From NCBI GenBank assembly GCA_024680055.1, contig JAILCP010000091.1, positions 1-44,939 on the forward strand: a DNA stretch of 44,939 bases, given 5' to 3'. Positions within the stretch are counted from its first letter, which is position 1. Each line of letters starts with the position of its first letter. A program made the position numbers and the translations under genes. The notes under the pieces were generated by a model. The model did not search any database, was not told where the DNA came from, and worked only from the letters and a program-made list of their open reading frames with translations. This stretch comes from Lachnospiraceae bacterium (GTDB lineage: Bacteria > Bacillota > Clostridia > Lachnospirales > Lachnospiraceae). Below are positions 27,263 to 36,263 of the stretch, in pieces.

Positions 27263-30247
27263 ATGCAAATTCAACAGATTTTAATCGGACAGGAAAATAA
27301 AATAGCTGATAATACCAGCGTTTCATTGGATAAAAAAGTAGAAAAACCGGCAGAGAACAAAGGATTTTTTGTTCCGGTGGCAGGAAAAGATCAGGAGTTA
27401 ATGACTCCGGATAAGGTGGCAACCAAGGCAAAATCCATGACCGAGGGAAAGACCGGAAGCAACGCAGAATATATTGCGGGAGTTATGAACGACTCCATTT
27501 ATGAAGAAGCTTCAAAAGAAGGAGTGGACTTATCCAAAGAAGAAGAGGATGTTGTGGTCACTGTTGTGGATAAAATCCAGATGCAGATGATTGAAGGTGG
27601 AAACTGCAATGTGGCAGCAACTGCAAATTTATCAGACGCTGCTCTTTCTGAGATGACACCGGGAGCCAAGGCAGCTTATGATATGGCATCCAACCTTCTT
27701 ACACCAACGGAACCGGAAATTTCTTACCTGGTAGAAAATGAATTGGAGCCAACCATTGGCAATTTCTATCAAGCCCAAAATGTAACCGCCGGTGCACAGC
27801 CACAAAAGGAAATGCCGGTGGATCCGGAGCTTTTGGTACAGATTCAGCAACGATTAACAGAGTTTGGCATAGAAACAACCGATGAAGCCATAAATCGGGG
27901 AACGGTGATGGTGAATTTCGGTGTGGATTTGACTCCGCAGAATTTTGAATATTTTACAAAACTGGAAAATGTGACATTGCCAATGCCGGAGGAAGAGGTA
28001 ACAGTGGCCATTGAGGAGGCTGTTACTGTTGGCAGAAGCGCAAGTTGTGCAATGGTATTGCCGGAATATACCTGGCAAAACCGTGCAAAGGAGGCACAGC
28101 AAATCGTTGATCACGCCACAGAAGAAGATCTTGTGAAAATCCTTTTATCCGGTGAGGATGTCACCTTGGAATCTCTAAAGCGTGCAGCAAATGAAGAGGA
28201 AACACCAAAGGAAACACAGACTGTGACCCATATGGAGTTGAAGGTGGAATTAAAGATCACCAAGGCAAAACACACTCTGGAGGAAGCCAGATTATATATG
28301 AGTGCCAGCGCAAATCTATCTCTTTTGAAGCGTGGAATTCATATTGAAACCGAAGAATTGGAAAATCTTGTGGATGACTTAAAGCAGAAACAAGCATCCA
28401 TAGAGCAGAAAATCTATGAAAAGGCAACACCACTTGAGGCAAAAGAAGCGGATACCCTGTTTAAAGAGACCAGCGAAACTTTAACAGAGGTAAAAAATGC
28501 GCCGGCCTTTTTCATGGCATCTGTGAAGATGGAATATACCTTTACCCAGGTAAGCACCCAGATTAAAAATACTGTAACTGACGAGGTAAAAGCAGATTAC
28601 GTAAAGGCCAACGGAGCCTACGAAACCATGCAGACGGAAGTACGAAAAGATCTTGGGGACAACATTCAAAAGGCCTTTCGAAATGTGGATGACATATTGG
28701 AGGATATGGATCTTGAGGTATCTGAAAGCAATCAGAGAGCAGTTCGAATTTTAGCATACAATCATACGGAAATTACCGTGGAAAACATTAACACCATGAA
28801 ACAAACCGACGAAATGGTTCAAGGTGTATTTCAGAAAATGACCCCAAAGGTGGTTATGGCAATGATCAAAGATGGGTACAACCCTTTGGATAAACCAATG
28901 GCAGAAGTTGGTGCCAAGGCATCGGAACTGAAAGAAAAGCTGGATCCGGCAGGTGCAGAGAAGTACAGCAAGTTCCTTGTTCAGATGGAGAAAAGCGGAG
29001 AGATTACTCCGGAGCAAAAGGAAAGTTTTATCGGAATCTATCGTTTGCTTCGCCAGGTGGAAAAAAGTGACGGGGCAGTAGTTGGCGCAGCAGTTTTGGC
29101 AGGGGCCAAAGTCACCATGCGAAACCTGATGACCCAGGTAAGAAGTATGAAAACAGGTAAGATTGATGTAAAAGCCAGCGATGCAATCGGTGTAAAAGAT
29201 GACTCTTTTGTACCGGATTTGTCCATCACAGAGCAGGTACAGGCCAGTTATAAAACAGAGGTTTTGAAAAATGCCCTGGAAGAGCTTTCTTTCCCGAAAT
29301 TGCAAGAGATTCAGAAAAACATGGGAAATCTGGAGGAATTGACGCCGGAACAGTTATTGGAAGCACTTCGAAGTGCAAAAGAAGAGGAAGCGGCGGAAAA
29401 CGCCGAAACCATAAAGCAAATGAAAGAAGCATACCGTTTACTGGACGGCAGCAGAGAATTACAGAATTTCTTTGACCGATTTGATGTAAAACGAAATGCG
29501 GAAAACATTATGGCTGTGGCAGACTATTTTACCAATAAAAAATCCTTGTACAAAAAGATGTTAAAGTATGAGGGTTCCGGTCAGGAAACCAAGGACACCT
29601 TAGCAGAAATCAAGGAAGAATTGTTAAAAGATGTCAGCGAAAAAGTAAAGACACCAAAGGAAATGGCACAGGCGCAGGAAGCACTGGCAGACTTGGCAGA
29701 ACATGCTATGGACAACATGATAGAAGAAGAGGATGTAACCTCTGTTGATATTAATGCCATGAAACTTTTATGCAAGCAGTTTTCTATTTTAGGTTCCATG
29801 GCCAAAAAGGAAGAGTACGCAGTACCTGTACTTGTGGCCGATGAAATGGGAACTGTAAGCCTAAAAATTGTTCACGGAGAAAAGGAAAAGGGAAAGGTAA
29901 CCATTACCACAGAGCTGGAGAGCTATGGTAAAATCGCAGCAGAATTAAGTGTATCCGACAAGGGAATATCCGGATACGTGGTTTCGGATCAAACATCCAC
30001 CACAGAGCTTTTAGCAATGCAAAGGGAGGAATTGCAGGAGTCATTGCAAAAAGCAATAAATGACACGGACGTCACTCTGAATTATGTAACAAGTAAAGAT
30101 CTATCTTTGGACCGTTTTTACCAAAACAGTACAGGCGGCGAGGGTAGTGAGCAGACACAGACCACAACGGCAAAATTATACTCCATGGCAAAAGTTTTTA
30201 TAAAAACCATGTCAAACATTAAAGAAACGGAGGTATCAAGCCGATAA
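27263..30247 (+). CDS. DUF6240-type protein with FliK-like C-terminus
   Basis: A 994-residue hydrophilic protein without signal peptide or membrane segment. It is rich in Glu, Lys, Ala and Val, with long helices (LKVELKITKAKHTLEEARL, about 330-400) and a proline-poor middle. Near residues 850-950, EMGTVSLKIVHG, then beta strands and a helix (LLAMQREELQESLQKA) and LNYV, match the pattern of the flagellar hook-length control protein FliK C-terminal domain (LGxVxVxL, helix of L-L-L-L). It is located immediately upstream of flagellin. I infer a flagellar export or length-control substrate; DUF6240 is assigned from memory of Lachnospiraceae proteins. The ribosome binding site is within a hairpin. 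Confidence 0.65.
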   Translation: MQIQQILIGQENKIADNTSVSLDKKVEKPAENKGFFVPVAGKDQELMTPDKVATKAKSMTEGKTGSNAEYIAGVMNDSIYEEASKEGVDLSKEEEDVVVTVVDKIQMQMIEGGNCNVAATANLSDAALSEMTPGAKAAYDMASNLLTPTEPEISYLVENELEPTIGNFYQAQNVTAGAQPQKEMPVDPELLVQIQQRLTEFGIETTDEAINRGTVMVNFGVDLTPQNFEYFTKLENVTLPMPEEEVTVAIEEAVTVGRSASCAMVLPEYTWQNRAKEAQQIVDHATEEDLVKILLSGEDVTLESLKRAANEEETPKETQTVTHMELKVELKITKAKHTLEEARLYMSASANLSLLKRGIHIETEELENLVDDLKQKQASIEQKIYEKATPLEAKEADTLFKETSETLTEVKNAPAFFMASVKMEYTFTQVSTQIKNTVTDEVKADYVKANGAYETMQTEVRKDLGDNIQKAFRNVDDILEDMDLEVSESNQRAVRILAYNHTEITVENINTMKQTDEMVQGVFQKMTPKVVMAMIKDGYNPLDKPMAEVGAKASELKEKLDPAGAEKYSKFLVQMEKSGEITPEQKESFIGIYRLLRQVEKSDGAVVGAAVLAGAKVTMRNLMTQVRSMKTGKIDVKASDAIGVKDDSFVPDLSITEQVQASYKTEVLKNALEELSFPKLQEIQKNMGNLEELTPEQLLEALRSAKEEEAAENAETIKQMKEAYRLLDGSRELQNFFDRFDVKRNAENIMAVADYFTNKKSLYKKMLKYEGSGQETKDTLAEIKEELLKDVSEKVKTPKEMAQAQEALADLAEHAMDNMIEEEDVTSVDINAMKLLCKQFSILGSMAKKEEYAVPVLVADEMGTVSLKIVHGEKEKGKVTITTELESYGKIAAELSVSDKGISGYVVSDQTSTTELLAMQREELQESLQKAINDTDVTLNYVTSKDLSLDRFYQNSTGGEGSEQTQTTTAKLYSMAKVFIKTMSNIKETEVSSR
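30220..30247 (+). promoter_or_regulatory. Sigma-28 (SigD/FliA) promoter of flagellin
   Basis: TAAA (30220-30223), 16-base spacer, perfect GCCGATAA (30240-30247). The last three bases of the -10 box are the TAA stop of the upstream gene. Predicted start near 30254, about 24 bases before the flagellin ATG. Confidence 0.85.
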
Positions 30248-30277
30248 TATCTGTGTAGGTAAAAAAGGAGTGATACG

Positions 30278-31909
30278 ATGAAGATTAATTACAACATGTC
30301 AGCGTACGTTGCAAACGCTCACTTATTAAGAAATGAAGACGCATTAACAGCTTCTCTTGAGAAGTTATCATCAGGATATAGAATCAACCATGCATCCGAC
30401 GATCCGGCCGGAAAAGGATTATCAGCAAAAATGAGAACCCAGATTCGCGGATTGGAGCAGGCAAACAGAAACGCAGCAGACGGAGAGTCTGTAATTGAAA
30501 CTGCAGAAGGTGCGCTTCAGGAAGTCACTTCTATGTTGCAAAGAATGCGTGAATTGTCCGTTCAGGCAGGAAACGATACCTATAGTCTTGAAGATAAAGA
30601 AGCAATGCAGGAAGAAATTAAAGCATTGATTAAGGAAGTGGATCGTGTATCCACCGATACAGAATTTAATAAAAAAACATTACTTGACGGTTCATTAAAC
30701 AGCCGTGTTTATGCAGATACAAGAAATGTATCTTTGATTTCCGTAACCGACGATGTGCCGATTGGGGATTATAAGGTAAAAGTAACTGAAGATGCAACAC
30801 GTGCAGTGTATACAGTAAAACCGGCAACCGAGCAAACATCATTCACATATAAAGATGAAGTTCCCGTTTTAGATGAAAACGGGGATCCGGTAATAGAAAA
30901 TGGAGCAGTAAAAACAGAGGAAGTAGATGTACCAATCACGGGAACCATGACAATCAACAATGTGGCAATTGCATTTGATGGCACAGAAAAAAGCGCTGAG
31001 GAAATATTTGAGAAGATCAGAAAAGGTGCTGAGCAGGCGGAAGTAAATGTATATGCATATGATGGAACAACAGCCGTTACAGATGCAAATAAAATGGCAT
31101 ATCCGGAATCAGCAGGATATGAAGCTCTTGCAAAAACCTATGAGTATGCACCTACATCTACATCTACATCAGACGATGGAAATGGCTTGGTTTTTGTCAG
31201 CAAAAATACCGGTAGTTCAGAGAAAATCAGTATTAAGTGTTCCGATGAACATTTGGCAGCATTTTTTGGATTAACAACCACTGACGAATTAAGCGACACA
31301 AGCACATCTACCGCAGGAACAGATGTAAAGATAGAACTTGTGAATAACTTCAGTAAGCAGGCAACGGTTGCTACTGAAGGTGAAAAAGTAACCATTACTG
31401 ATGTAGAAGGATTCAAAATGATGTTTGATGTGGATGAAATTTCAACCTATACCACTGACACAGACGGGAATGTTTCTAACGCTGACTTAGAGGTTACCTT
31501 GAACGTCACCAACATCGGAAACATGGCATTACAGATTGGTGCTAACCAGTACCAGACCATCAGTGTAAACCTTCCGGATGTGTCAACAAAGGCACTTCGA
31601 ATTGACGACATTGATGTAACCACAAAGCCTGGACCGGCCAAGGCACTTAAAAAATTAGATGATGCCATTGCTCAGATTACCTCAGCAAGAAGTGGTATTG
31701 GAGCAGCAGAGAACAGACTTTCATCAACGGAGAACAGTTTGGGACAGACCGATGAAAATATGAACGCAGCCCTTTCAAGAATCGAGGATGTGGATATGGC
31801 TCAGGAAATGTCCACTTATACACAGATGAATGTTTTGGTACAGGCTGCAACATCAGTATTGGCACAGGCAAACGATCTTCCGGAGCAGACATTGCAGCTG
31901 CTTCAGTAG
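30278..31909 (+). CDS. fliC: Flagellin
   Basis: Filament subunit, 543 residues. The conserved N-terminal D0/D1 (about 1-165) carries KLSSGYRINHASDDPAGKGLS and QRMRELSVQAGNDT, which includes the region recognised by TLR5 in other flagellins. The C-terminal D1/D0 (about 455-543) has SARSGIGAAENRLSSTENSL, SRIEDVDMAQEM and the hydrophobic QTLQLLQ end. The centre (about 165-450) is variable, with Ser/Thr-rich stretches (TSTSTSDDG) and one Cys; it is longer than in minimal 270-residue flagellins. AAAAGGAGTG precedes the ATG. Transcribed from a sigma-28 promoter, followed by a FliS-like gene. Confidence 0.97.
   Translation: MKINYNMSAYVANAHLLRNEDALTASLEKLSSGYRINHASDDPAGKGLSAKMRTQIRGLEQANRNAADGESVIETAEGALQEVTSMLQRMRELSVQAGNDTYSLEDKEAMQEEIKALIKEVDRVSTDTEFNKKTLLDGSLNSRVYADTRNVSLISVTDDVPIGDYKVKVTEDATRAVYTVKPATEQTSFTYKDEVPVLDENGDPVIENGAVKTEEVDVPITGTMTINNVAIAFDGTEKSAEEIFEKIRKGAEQAEVNVYAYDGTTAVTDANKMAYPESAGYEALAKTYEYAPTSTSTSDDGNGLVFVSKNTGSSEKISIKCSDEHLAAFFGLTTTDELSDTSTSTAGTDVKIELVNNFSKQATVATEGEKVTITDVEGFKMMFDVDEISTYTTDTDGNVSNADLEVTLNVTNIGNMALQIGANQYQTISVNLPDVSTKALRIDDIDVTTKPGPAKALKKLDDAIAQITSARSGIGAAENRLSSTENSLGQTDENMNAALSRIEDVDMAQEMSTYTQMNVLVQAATSVLAQANDLPEQTLQLLQ
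31152..31170 (+). repeat. CTACAT hexamer microsatellite in the flagellin variable region
   Basis: Three tandem CTACAT units in frame, encoding alternating Thr and Ser. Expansion would lengthen the exposed loop by two residues per unit. Confidence 0.8.
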
Positions 31910-31927
31910 TGAATGTGAGGGATTGGC

Positions 31928-32401
31928 ATGACAAATGAAAAGAAACAGATATATAAGAATCGAATAATGCAGGCCAATCGCAGTGAATTGATTGTGATTA
32001 TGTATGATATGATCTACGATGACATGGAAGAAGCCATTCATCTCATGGAAGAAGAACGGTGGGAAGAGGTAAAAAAGACTCTGGACCACATAGAAATGGT
32101 GATTCGCCGTTTGGAAAATGATTTGGATCATACTTATAAAATATCCGATGAGCTTTTTGTTCTGTATCATTTTTGCCTGAAGGAATTGGCAAAATGCAGA
32201 ATCAAAAAAAATTTGGAAGGTATGCATAACGCCAAAAAAGTGCTGGATCCATTGTACGTGGCCATGCAGGGAATGGCAAAAGAAGATAAGTCCGCTCCTA
32301 TGATGAAACGTACACAGAATATTGCATATGGAATCACCTATGGAAAAAGCAGTTTAAACAGGGTATGCATCCAGGATCCCAACAGAGGATATTTGGCATA
32401 G
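31928..32401 (+). CDS. fliS: FliS-like flagellin export chaperone
   Basis: 157-residue helical protein. The opening YKNRIMQANRSELIVIMYDMIYDDMEEA matches the FliS pattern (Y-x-x-x-x-I/V-x-x-A-x-x-x-E/L-I-x-x-L/M-Y-D). The four-helix layout follows through ELFVLYHFCLKELAKC. It is longer than classical FliS by a C-terminal tail (after about 130). FliS caps newly made flagellin and keeps it soluble for export. The location 18 bases after flagellin and the shared terminator support this. Confidence 0.85.
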   Translation: MTNEKKQIYKNRIMQANRSELIVIMYDMIYDDMEEAIHLMEEERWEEVKKTLDHIEMVIRRLENDLDHTYKISDELFVLYHFCLKELAKCRIKKNLEGMHNAKKVLDPLYVAMQGMAKEDKSAPMMKRTQNIAYGITYGKSSLNRVCIQDPNRGYLA

Positions 32402-32434
32402 GTTTTGACACATACAAAATTAGAGTTTATAAGG

Positions 32435-32472
32435 CTTTGGAGATTTGAGAAAAAAATCTCCAAAGTTTTTTT
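32435..32472 (+). terminator. Terminator of the flagellin-fliS transcript
   Basis: Perfect 12-base stem, CTTTGGAGATTT (32435-32446) with AAATCTCCAAAG (32454-32465), followed by seven Ts. Confidence 0.95.
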
Positions 32473-32487
32473 GTATAGTTTTACTAA

Positions 32488-32516
32488 TTGCAAAAAACAG
32501 AGCATGGAATTATAAT
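32488..32516 (+). promoter_or_regulatory. Sigma-A promoter of the Tad operon
   Basis: TTGCAA (32488-32493), 17-base spacer, perfect TATAAT (32511-32516). Gives a leader of about 100 bases. Confidence 0.85.
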
Positions 32517-32537
32517 TCAAAGCACATCGTAATTATT

Positions 32538-32580
32538 GCACCAATCGGTGCGTTCAATCAGATGCATTTCGCATCATTTT
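32538..32580 (+). promoter_or_regulatory. Two small hairpins in the Tad operon leader
   Basis: GCACC-AATC-GGTGC (32538-32551) and GATGC-ATTTC-GCATC (32561-32575); the second is followed by ATTTTTC, like a weak intrinsic terminator. Possible attenuation; no known riboswitch class recognised. Confidence 0.4.
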
Positions 32581-32623
32581 TCAAATAATAGAACTTCATA
32601 TGAGAAATCCTTATTAGGGGGAT

Positions 32624-33505
32624 ATGATGAAGAAGAAATTGACGGTTCTTTGCAACAATTTGGGGTTTCAGAGGCGTTTTTTGGCCTATCTGCGAAAAGA
32701 GTGGCAGGATTCCTTTACCATATGGGAAGCAGAGGAAGGAGAGATTCTGATTACGGATTTGGAGAGAGATTTTTCATCCTTTCAGGATGTGTATCATTTG
32801 TCAGAGGAATTAAGTGAGGATAATAACCTTTTATACCGCTATCAAAGTGGCTGTAAGATTGTGCAGGAATTGCTTTTTAAAGCAGGAAAACCCATACTTC
32901 CAAAAGGCCGTGCAAGGAAAAGTTCTCTGGTACTTTTTTACACGCCGGGAGGACACAGCGGACAAAGTGATATGGCCAGGAATTATGCAAGACGGCTTGG
33001 AAAAATGGAGAAGGCACTATACGTATATTATGGACCTTTTATGACCTTAGGAGATGGAGAAGGCATGGATCTTTCTACCTTGTGCTATGAAATATATACA
33101 AAAGGGGCAGAGTCCATTACCCCGGAAAAAATCAGTGCTGCACTATGTGAAGCAGAAGAATTAAAGTACTTGGAGGGATTTCACAATCCTCTTCATATGG
33201 CGAGGCTGAAAGGAGAGTTTGTATCGTTTATGGAGCGGTTGATGGAACTTTCCATGTTTGATTCCATAGTTCTTGATTTGGGGGAGCTACCCTTTGATGT
33301 TGGAAAGATTTTAGCCATGACCACAGAGTTGTACAGCATTTTACCACGGCAGGAATTACGGGAAGAGTATGAGACGCGCATGCATAAGTGGCGTGATTTT
33401 ATGAAGACTTTGGAGATGAACTGCGTCAATCTTATGGTGAAGGAGAGGGAGTATCAGTGTGGAACAAAGATTATACCAAATGATGAGAAAAGAAGTGATC
33501 AATAG
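32624..33505 (+). CDS. TadZ/CpaE-like pseudo-ATPase, first gene of the Tad operon
   Basis: 293 residues. In known Tad systems TadZ localises the pilus machine and is a MinD-family protein, often with an altered nucleotide site. Here an N-terminal receiver-like region (about 1-105) is followed by SLVLFYTPGGHSGQSDMARNYARRL (about 107-130 region), the Walker A position, which retains Gly-Gly and Ser but no Lys-Thr. ALYVYYG and FDSIVLDLGELPFD (Walker B-like) follow. Position directly before TadA supports the call. Two ATGs in a row (32624, 32627) follow AGGGGG; the second has the better spacing. The 3' end overlaps TadA by 47 bases. Confidence 0.75.
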   Translation: MMKKKLTVLCNNLGFQRRFLAYLRKEWQDSFTIWEAEEGEILITDLERDFSSFQDVYHLSEELSEDNNLLYRYQSGCKIVQELLFKAGKPILPKGRARKSSLVLFYTPGGHSGQSDMARNYARRLGKMEKALYVYYGPFMTLGDGEGMDLSTLCYEIYTKGAESITPEKISAALCEAEELKYLEGFHNPLHMARLKGEFVSFMERLMELSMFDSIVLDLGELPFDVGKILAMTTELYSILPRQELREEYETRMHKWRDFMKTLEMNCVNLMVKEREYQCGTKIIPNDEKRSDQ

Positions 33506-34610
33506 ATTGGCGGACTATGAAACCATCCGGGATGAGCTGGTGGAGAATGTCATTGGAGAAGTGGTGAAAGAAAAGGAGCGGAGCTACGGTTTTACCTTTG
33601 AGGAATGGGAAGAATACGAACTCCGATTATACCATTCTTTAAGAAAGCTGGATATTATTGAAAGTCTTATTGAGGATGAAGAGGTTACAGAAATTATGAT
33701 CAACGGACCTCATCATATTTTTTATGAAAAAGAAGGAAAGATTTATCCCTTTGAAAAGAGTTTTGAAAGTAAGGAGCGTTTACGGGAAATCATTGATCAG
33801 ATTGTGGGAGAGCACAATCGACGGGTGAATACAAAGATGCCTATTGTGGATACCAGACTGGAGGATGGCAGCAGGGTGAATGTGGTGCTTGATCCTATTT
33901 GCCTGGAAGGGCCGGTGGTAACCATTCGTAAATTTTCAAAGGCAGTCATAGGGATGGATAACCTGATAAAGATGGGAACCCTTACCGTTGAGGCCGCGGA
34001 ATTTTTGCGACAGGCAGTAAGGAATCGAGAAACCCTGTTAATTACCGGCGGAACGGGAAGTGGTAAGACCACTCTTTTAAACGCCCTGTCTGAAGAAATA
34101 TCCAAGGAGCAGCGAGTGATCACCATAGAAGATTCTGCAGAACTGAAGTTAATGGCCATTCCCAATTTGGTTCGTATGGAATGCAGAGATGAAAACGAGG
34201 AGGGAAAGAATGCAATTACCATCCGGGATTTAATAAAGACTGCCTTAAGAATGCGGCCGGACCGCTTGATTATCGGGGAGGTGAGAGGAGCCGAGGCACT
34301 GGATCTGATGCAGGCGTTAAATACCGGACATCAGGGATCCCTTAGTACCCTTCATGCCAATTCCTGTAAAGATGCCATTTCCAGATTGGAAACCATGATT
34401 TTAATGGCCATGGATTTACCTATGAAGGCCATTCGTTCCCAAATTGCTTCAGGCGTGCAATACATTGTGAGCCTTGCAAAAAACGAAAAGGGAAAGCGAA
34501 CCTTGAATCAAATTGTAAAAGTGGCAGGGATTAGGAATGGAGAAGTGGTTTTGAAGGTTTTGTTTGAACGGCAGAACAATGATCTAATTCGTGTGGAGGA
34601 GACAATATGA
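33459..34610 (+). CDS. tadA: Tad pilus assembly ATPase TadA (CpaF family)
   Basis: Secretion ATPase powering Tad/Flp pilus assembly. 383 residues: N-terminal domain (about 1-160), then the RecA-like core with Walker A GGTGSGKTT (197-205), the Asp box ITIEDSAEL (221-229), Walker B LIIGEVRG (270-277) and the His box STLHANS. The CpaF-type TRLEDGSRVNVVLDP motif is clear. GTG start at 33459 with GGAGAGGGAG upstream; it overlaps the previous gene and ends with a 4-base overlap to TadB. Confidence 0.95.
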   Translation: MEQRLYQMMRKEVINRLADYETIRDELVENVIGEVVKEKERSYGFTFEEWEEYELRLYHSLRKLDIIESLIEDEEVTEIMINGPHHIFYEKEGKIYPFEKSFESKERLREIIDQIVGEHNRRVNTKMPIVDTRLEDGSRVNVVLDPICLEGPVVTIRKFSKAVIGMDNLIKMGTLTVEAAEFLRQAVRNRETLLITGGTGSGKTTLLNALSEEISKEQRVITIEDSAELKLMAIPNLVRMECRDENEEGKNAITIRDLIKTALRMRPDRLIIGEVRGAEALDLMQALNTGHQGSLSTLHANSCKDAISRLETMILMAMDLPMKAIRSQIASGVQYIVSLAKNEKGKRTLNQIVKVAGIRNGEVVLKVLFERQNNDLIRVEETI

Positions 34611-35353
34611 AGCAGATATGGAAAGAAGAAGCACAGGACAGAAAATTTTGGATACAAAGGTGGCTTGGGTTTATCGGTGCTTTAATCTTAATCAGCTATT
34701 TGTTTTACCGCTCCTTTTATGCCATGGCAGGATTAAGTATACTGGCCATTCCCTACAGTCGCATATGCAAAAGAGAGTTGATGGAAGAAAAACGGAGCCG
34801 ATTTACATTGCAGTTGAGGGATTTTTTGCAGATTCTTTCCGGAAATTTAGAGGCGGGGGATTCCATTGAGCATGCCATTGAACATTCCAGGGATGAACTG
34901 GTAAGACAGTGGGGAGAGCAGTCTTTTATTGTTGCGGATGTGGACAACATATGCAGACAGATAAAGCTCAGTGGACAAAGCAGTAAGGTTTTAATGAAAT
35001 GGGGCAAATTGCGGGATGACAATGAACTGAACATGTTTCTGCAGGTGTTTTTATATGGAAAAAGGTCCGGTGGAAACTTACGAAATATTATTTTTGCCAC
35101 CACATCCTCCATTTCCAATCGAATTGAAACAAGCAAAGAAATTCAGACCATTCTGGCTGCTAAGAAGTTTGAGCAGGGAATTATGTCCATGATGCCTATG
35201 TTTATTTTATTGTATGTGGGAATCACCAATGGGGAGTATCTAAGTGTTCTTTACAAAAACACGGTGGGGGTCATTTTTATGACGGTTTGTTTGATTCTAT
35301 ATTTGGTTGCGGTGTTGTTAGGAAGGAGGCTTTTAAAAATTGAAGTGGATTAA
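34607..35353 (+). CDS. tadB: Tad inner-membrane platform protein TadB
   Basis: 248 residues with paired membrane segments at the N-terminus (about 20-52) and C-terminus (about 190-240) around a cytosolic T2SSF (GspF-like) helical domain (LRDFLQILSGNLEAGDSIEHAI and FLQVFLYGKRSGGNL). It forms the membrane platform with TadC and contacts TadA. Starts inside the TadA stop (ATGA) and overlaps TadC by 14 bases. Confidence 0.9.
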   Translation: MKQIWKEEAQDRKFWIQRWLGFIGALILISYLFYRSFYAMAGLSILAIPYSRICKRELMEEKRSRFTLQLRDFLQILSGNLEAGDSIEHAIEHSRDELVRQWGEQSFIVADVDNICRQIKLSGQSSKVLMKWGKLRDDNELNMFLQVFLYGKRSGGNLRNIIFATTSSISNRIETSKEIQTILAAKKFEQGIMSMMPMFILLYVGITNGEYLSVLYKNTVGVIFMTVCLILYLVAVLLGRRLLKIEVD

Positions 35354-36260
35354 GAAAAAAAGTCGACTGCGGCGCTCCTTTCTGGTGGTGCTTTTGATGG
35401 CGTTGCTTTCCCTGGCCTATGTGTGGGCGCATCGGGGAGATGTGGTTCATAACGGTGTGATTGGAAGGAAAAGCGGCGGAACAAAAAGTTTCCACGTCAC
35501 CTGGAAGAAAGAAGATTTTGATATTAATTTTCGTTATAAAGCAAAAGGAGATGTGGGAAAGAGGAGGGATAGGGATGCTAAGGAAAAAAGTGCCAAAGAG
35601 CGGTTAAATGCGTATCTTATACAGTTGGAAAAGGAAACAAGAAATCAGGAAAAGGTGATTTTACCAAAGTCCTTTGAAGGGGAACGCATAATCTGGAAAA
35701 AGAAACCGGATTATACGCCGTTGTTTCTAGCATTTCTTGGCTTTGTTCTGGGGTTCTTATTGTACAAAGAGGAAGACTGGAAAGAGGAGGCATGGGAGAA
35801 GAAGCGGAAGGAGCGTTTGAATCGTCAATATCCCCAATTGGTTGGAAGTCTTACCACATTACTGGAAAGCGGTATGAGTATTAAGAACGCCTTTGTGCAA
35901 ATGGCAGAAGAGGGAGTTGGTAAGAAAGGGCCGTTGGGTGAGGAATTAAATGTAATGATTCATCGTATGGAAAGCGGAGAGAGTCTTGGCAAGGCTCTTC
36001 AGCATTTTTCCCAAAGTTGTGATCTTCGGCCCTATACGAAACTGGTGAATCTTGTAATCCAGAACCAGGAGCAGGGCAGCAGCGGATTAAAAAATCTGCT
36101 GGAAAATGAAGCCAGAGAGACGGAAAGCATGCGATTGAATCTTGTAAAGCAACAGGGAGAAAAGGCAGAAACCAAAATTTTGTTACCTCTTACCATGTTG
36201 TTGTCGTTGGTGATTGTGATTTTGGTGGTGCCGGCTTTTATGCAAATGAAAGGAATGTAA
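35340..36260 (+). CDS. tadC: Tad inner-membrane platform protein TadC
   Basis: 306 residues. One N-terminal membrane segment (about 12-30), a basic extracytoplasmic stretch, a second segment (about 126-142), then the T2SSF domain (QYPQLVGSLTTLLESGMSIKNAF; MESGESLGKALQHF) and a final membrane helix (ILLPLTMLLSLVIVILVVPAF). TTG start at 35340 supported by AAGGAGG (35323-35329). The long N-terminal domain is larger than in proteobacterial TadC. Confidence 0.9.
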   Translation: MKWIKKKSRLRRSFLVVLLMALLSLAYVWAHRGDVVHNGVIGRKSGGTKSFHVTWKKEDFDINFRYKAKGDVGKRRDRDAKEKSAKERLNAYLIQLEKETRNQEKVILPKSFEGERIIWKKKPDYTPLFLAFLGFVLGFLLYKEEDWKEEAWEKKRKERLNRQYPQLVGSLTTLLESGMSIKNAFVQMAEEGVGKKGPLGEELNVMIHRMESGESLGKALQHFSQSCDLRPYTKLVNLVIQNQEQGSSGLKNLLENEARETESMRLNLVKQQGEKAETKILLPLTMLLSLVIVILVVPAFMQMKGM

Positions 36261-36263
36261 CGT

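Noticed and set aside
28751-29305. 184-codon - strand frame inside the DUF6240 gene
   Set aside because: Shadow of a Glu/Lys-rich gene; low-quality Cys/His/Phe-rich composition typical of antisense reading.
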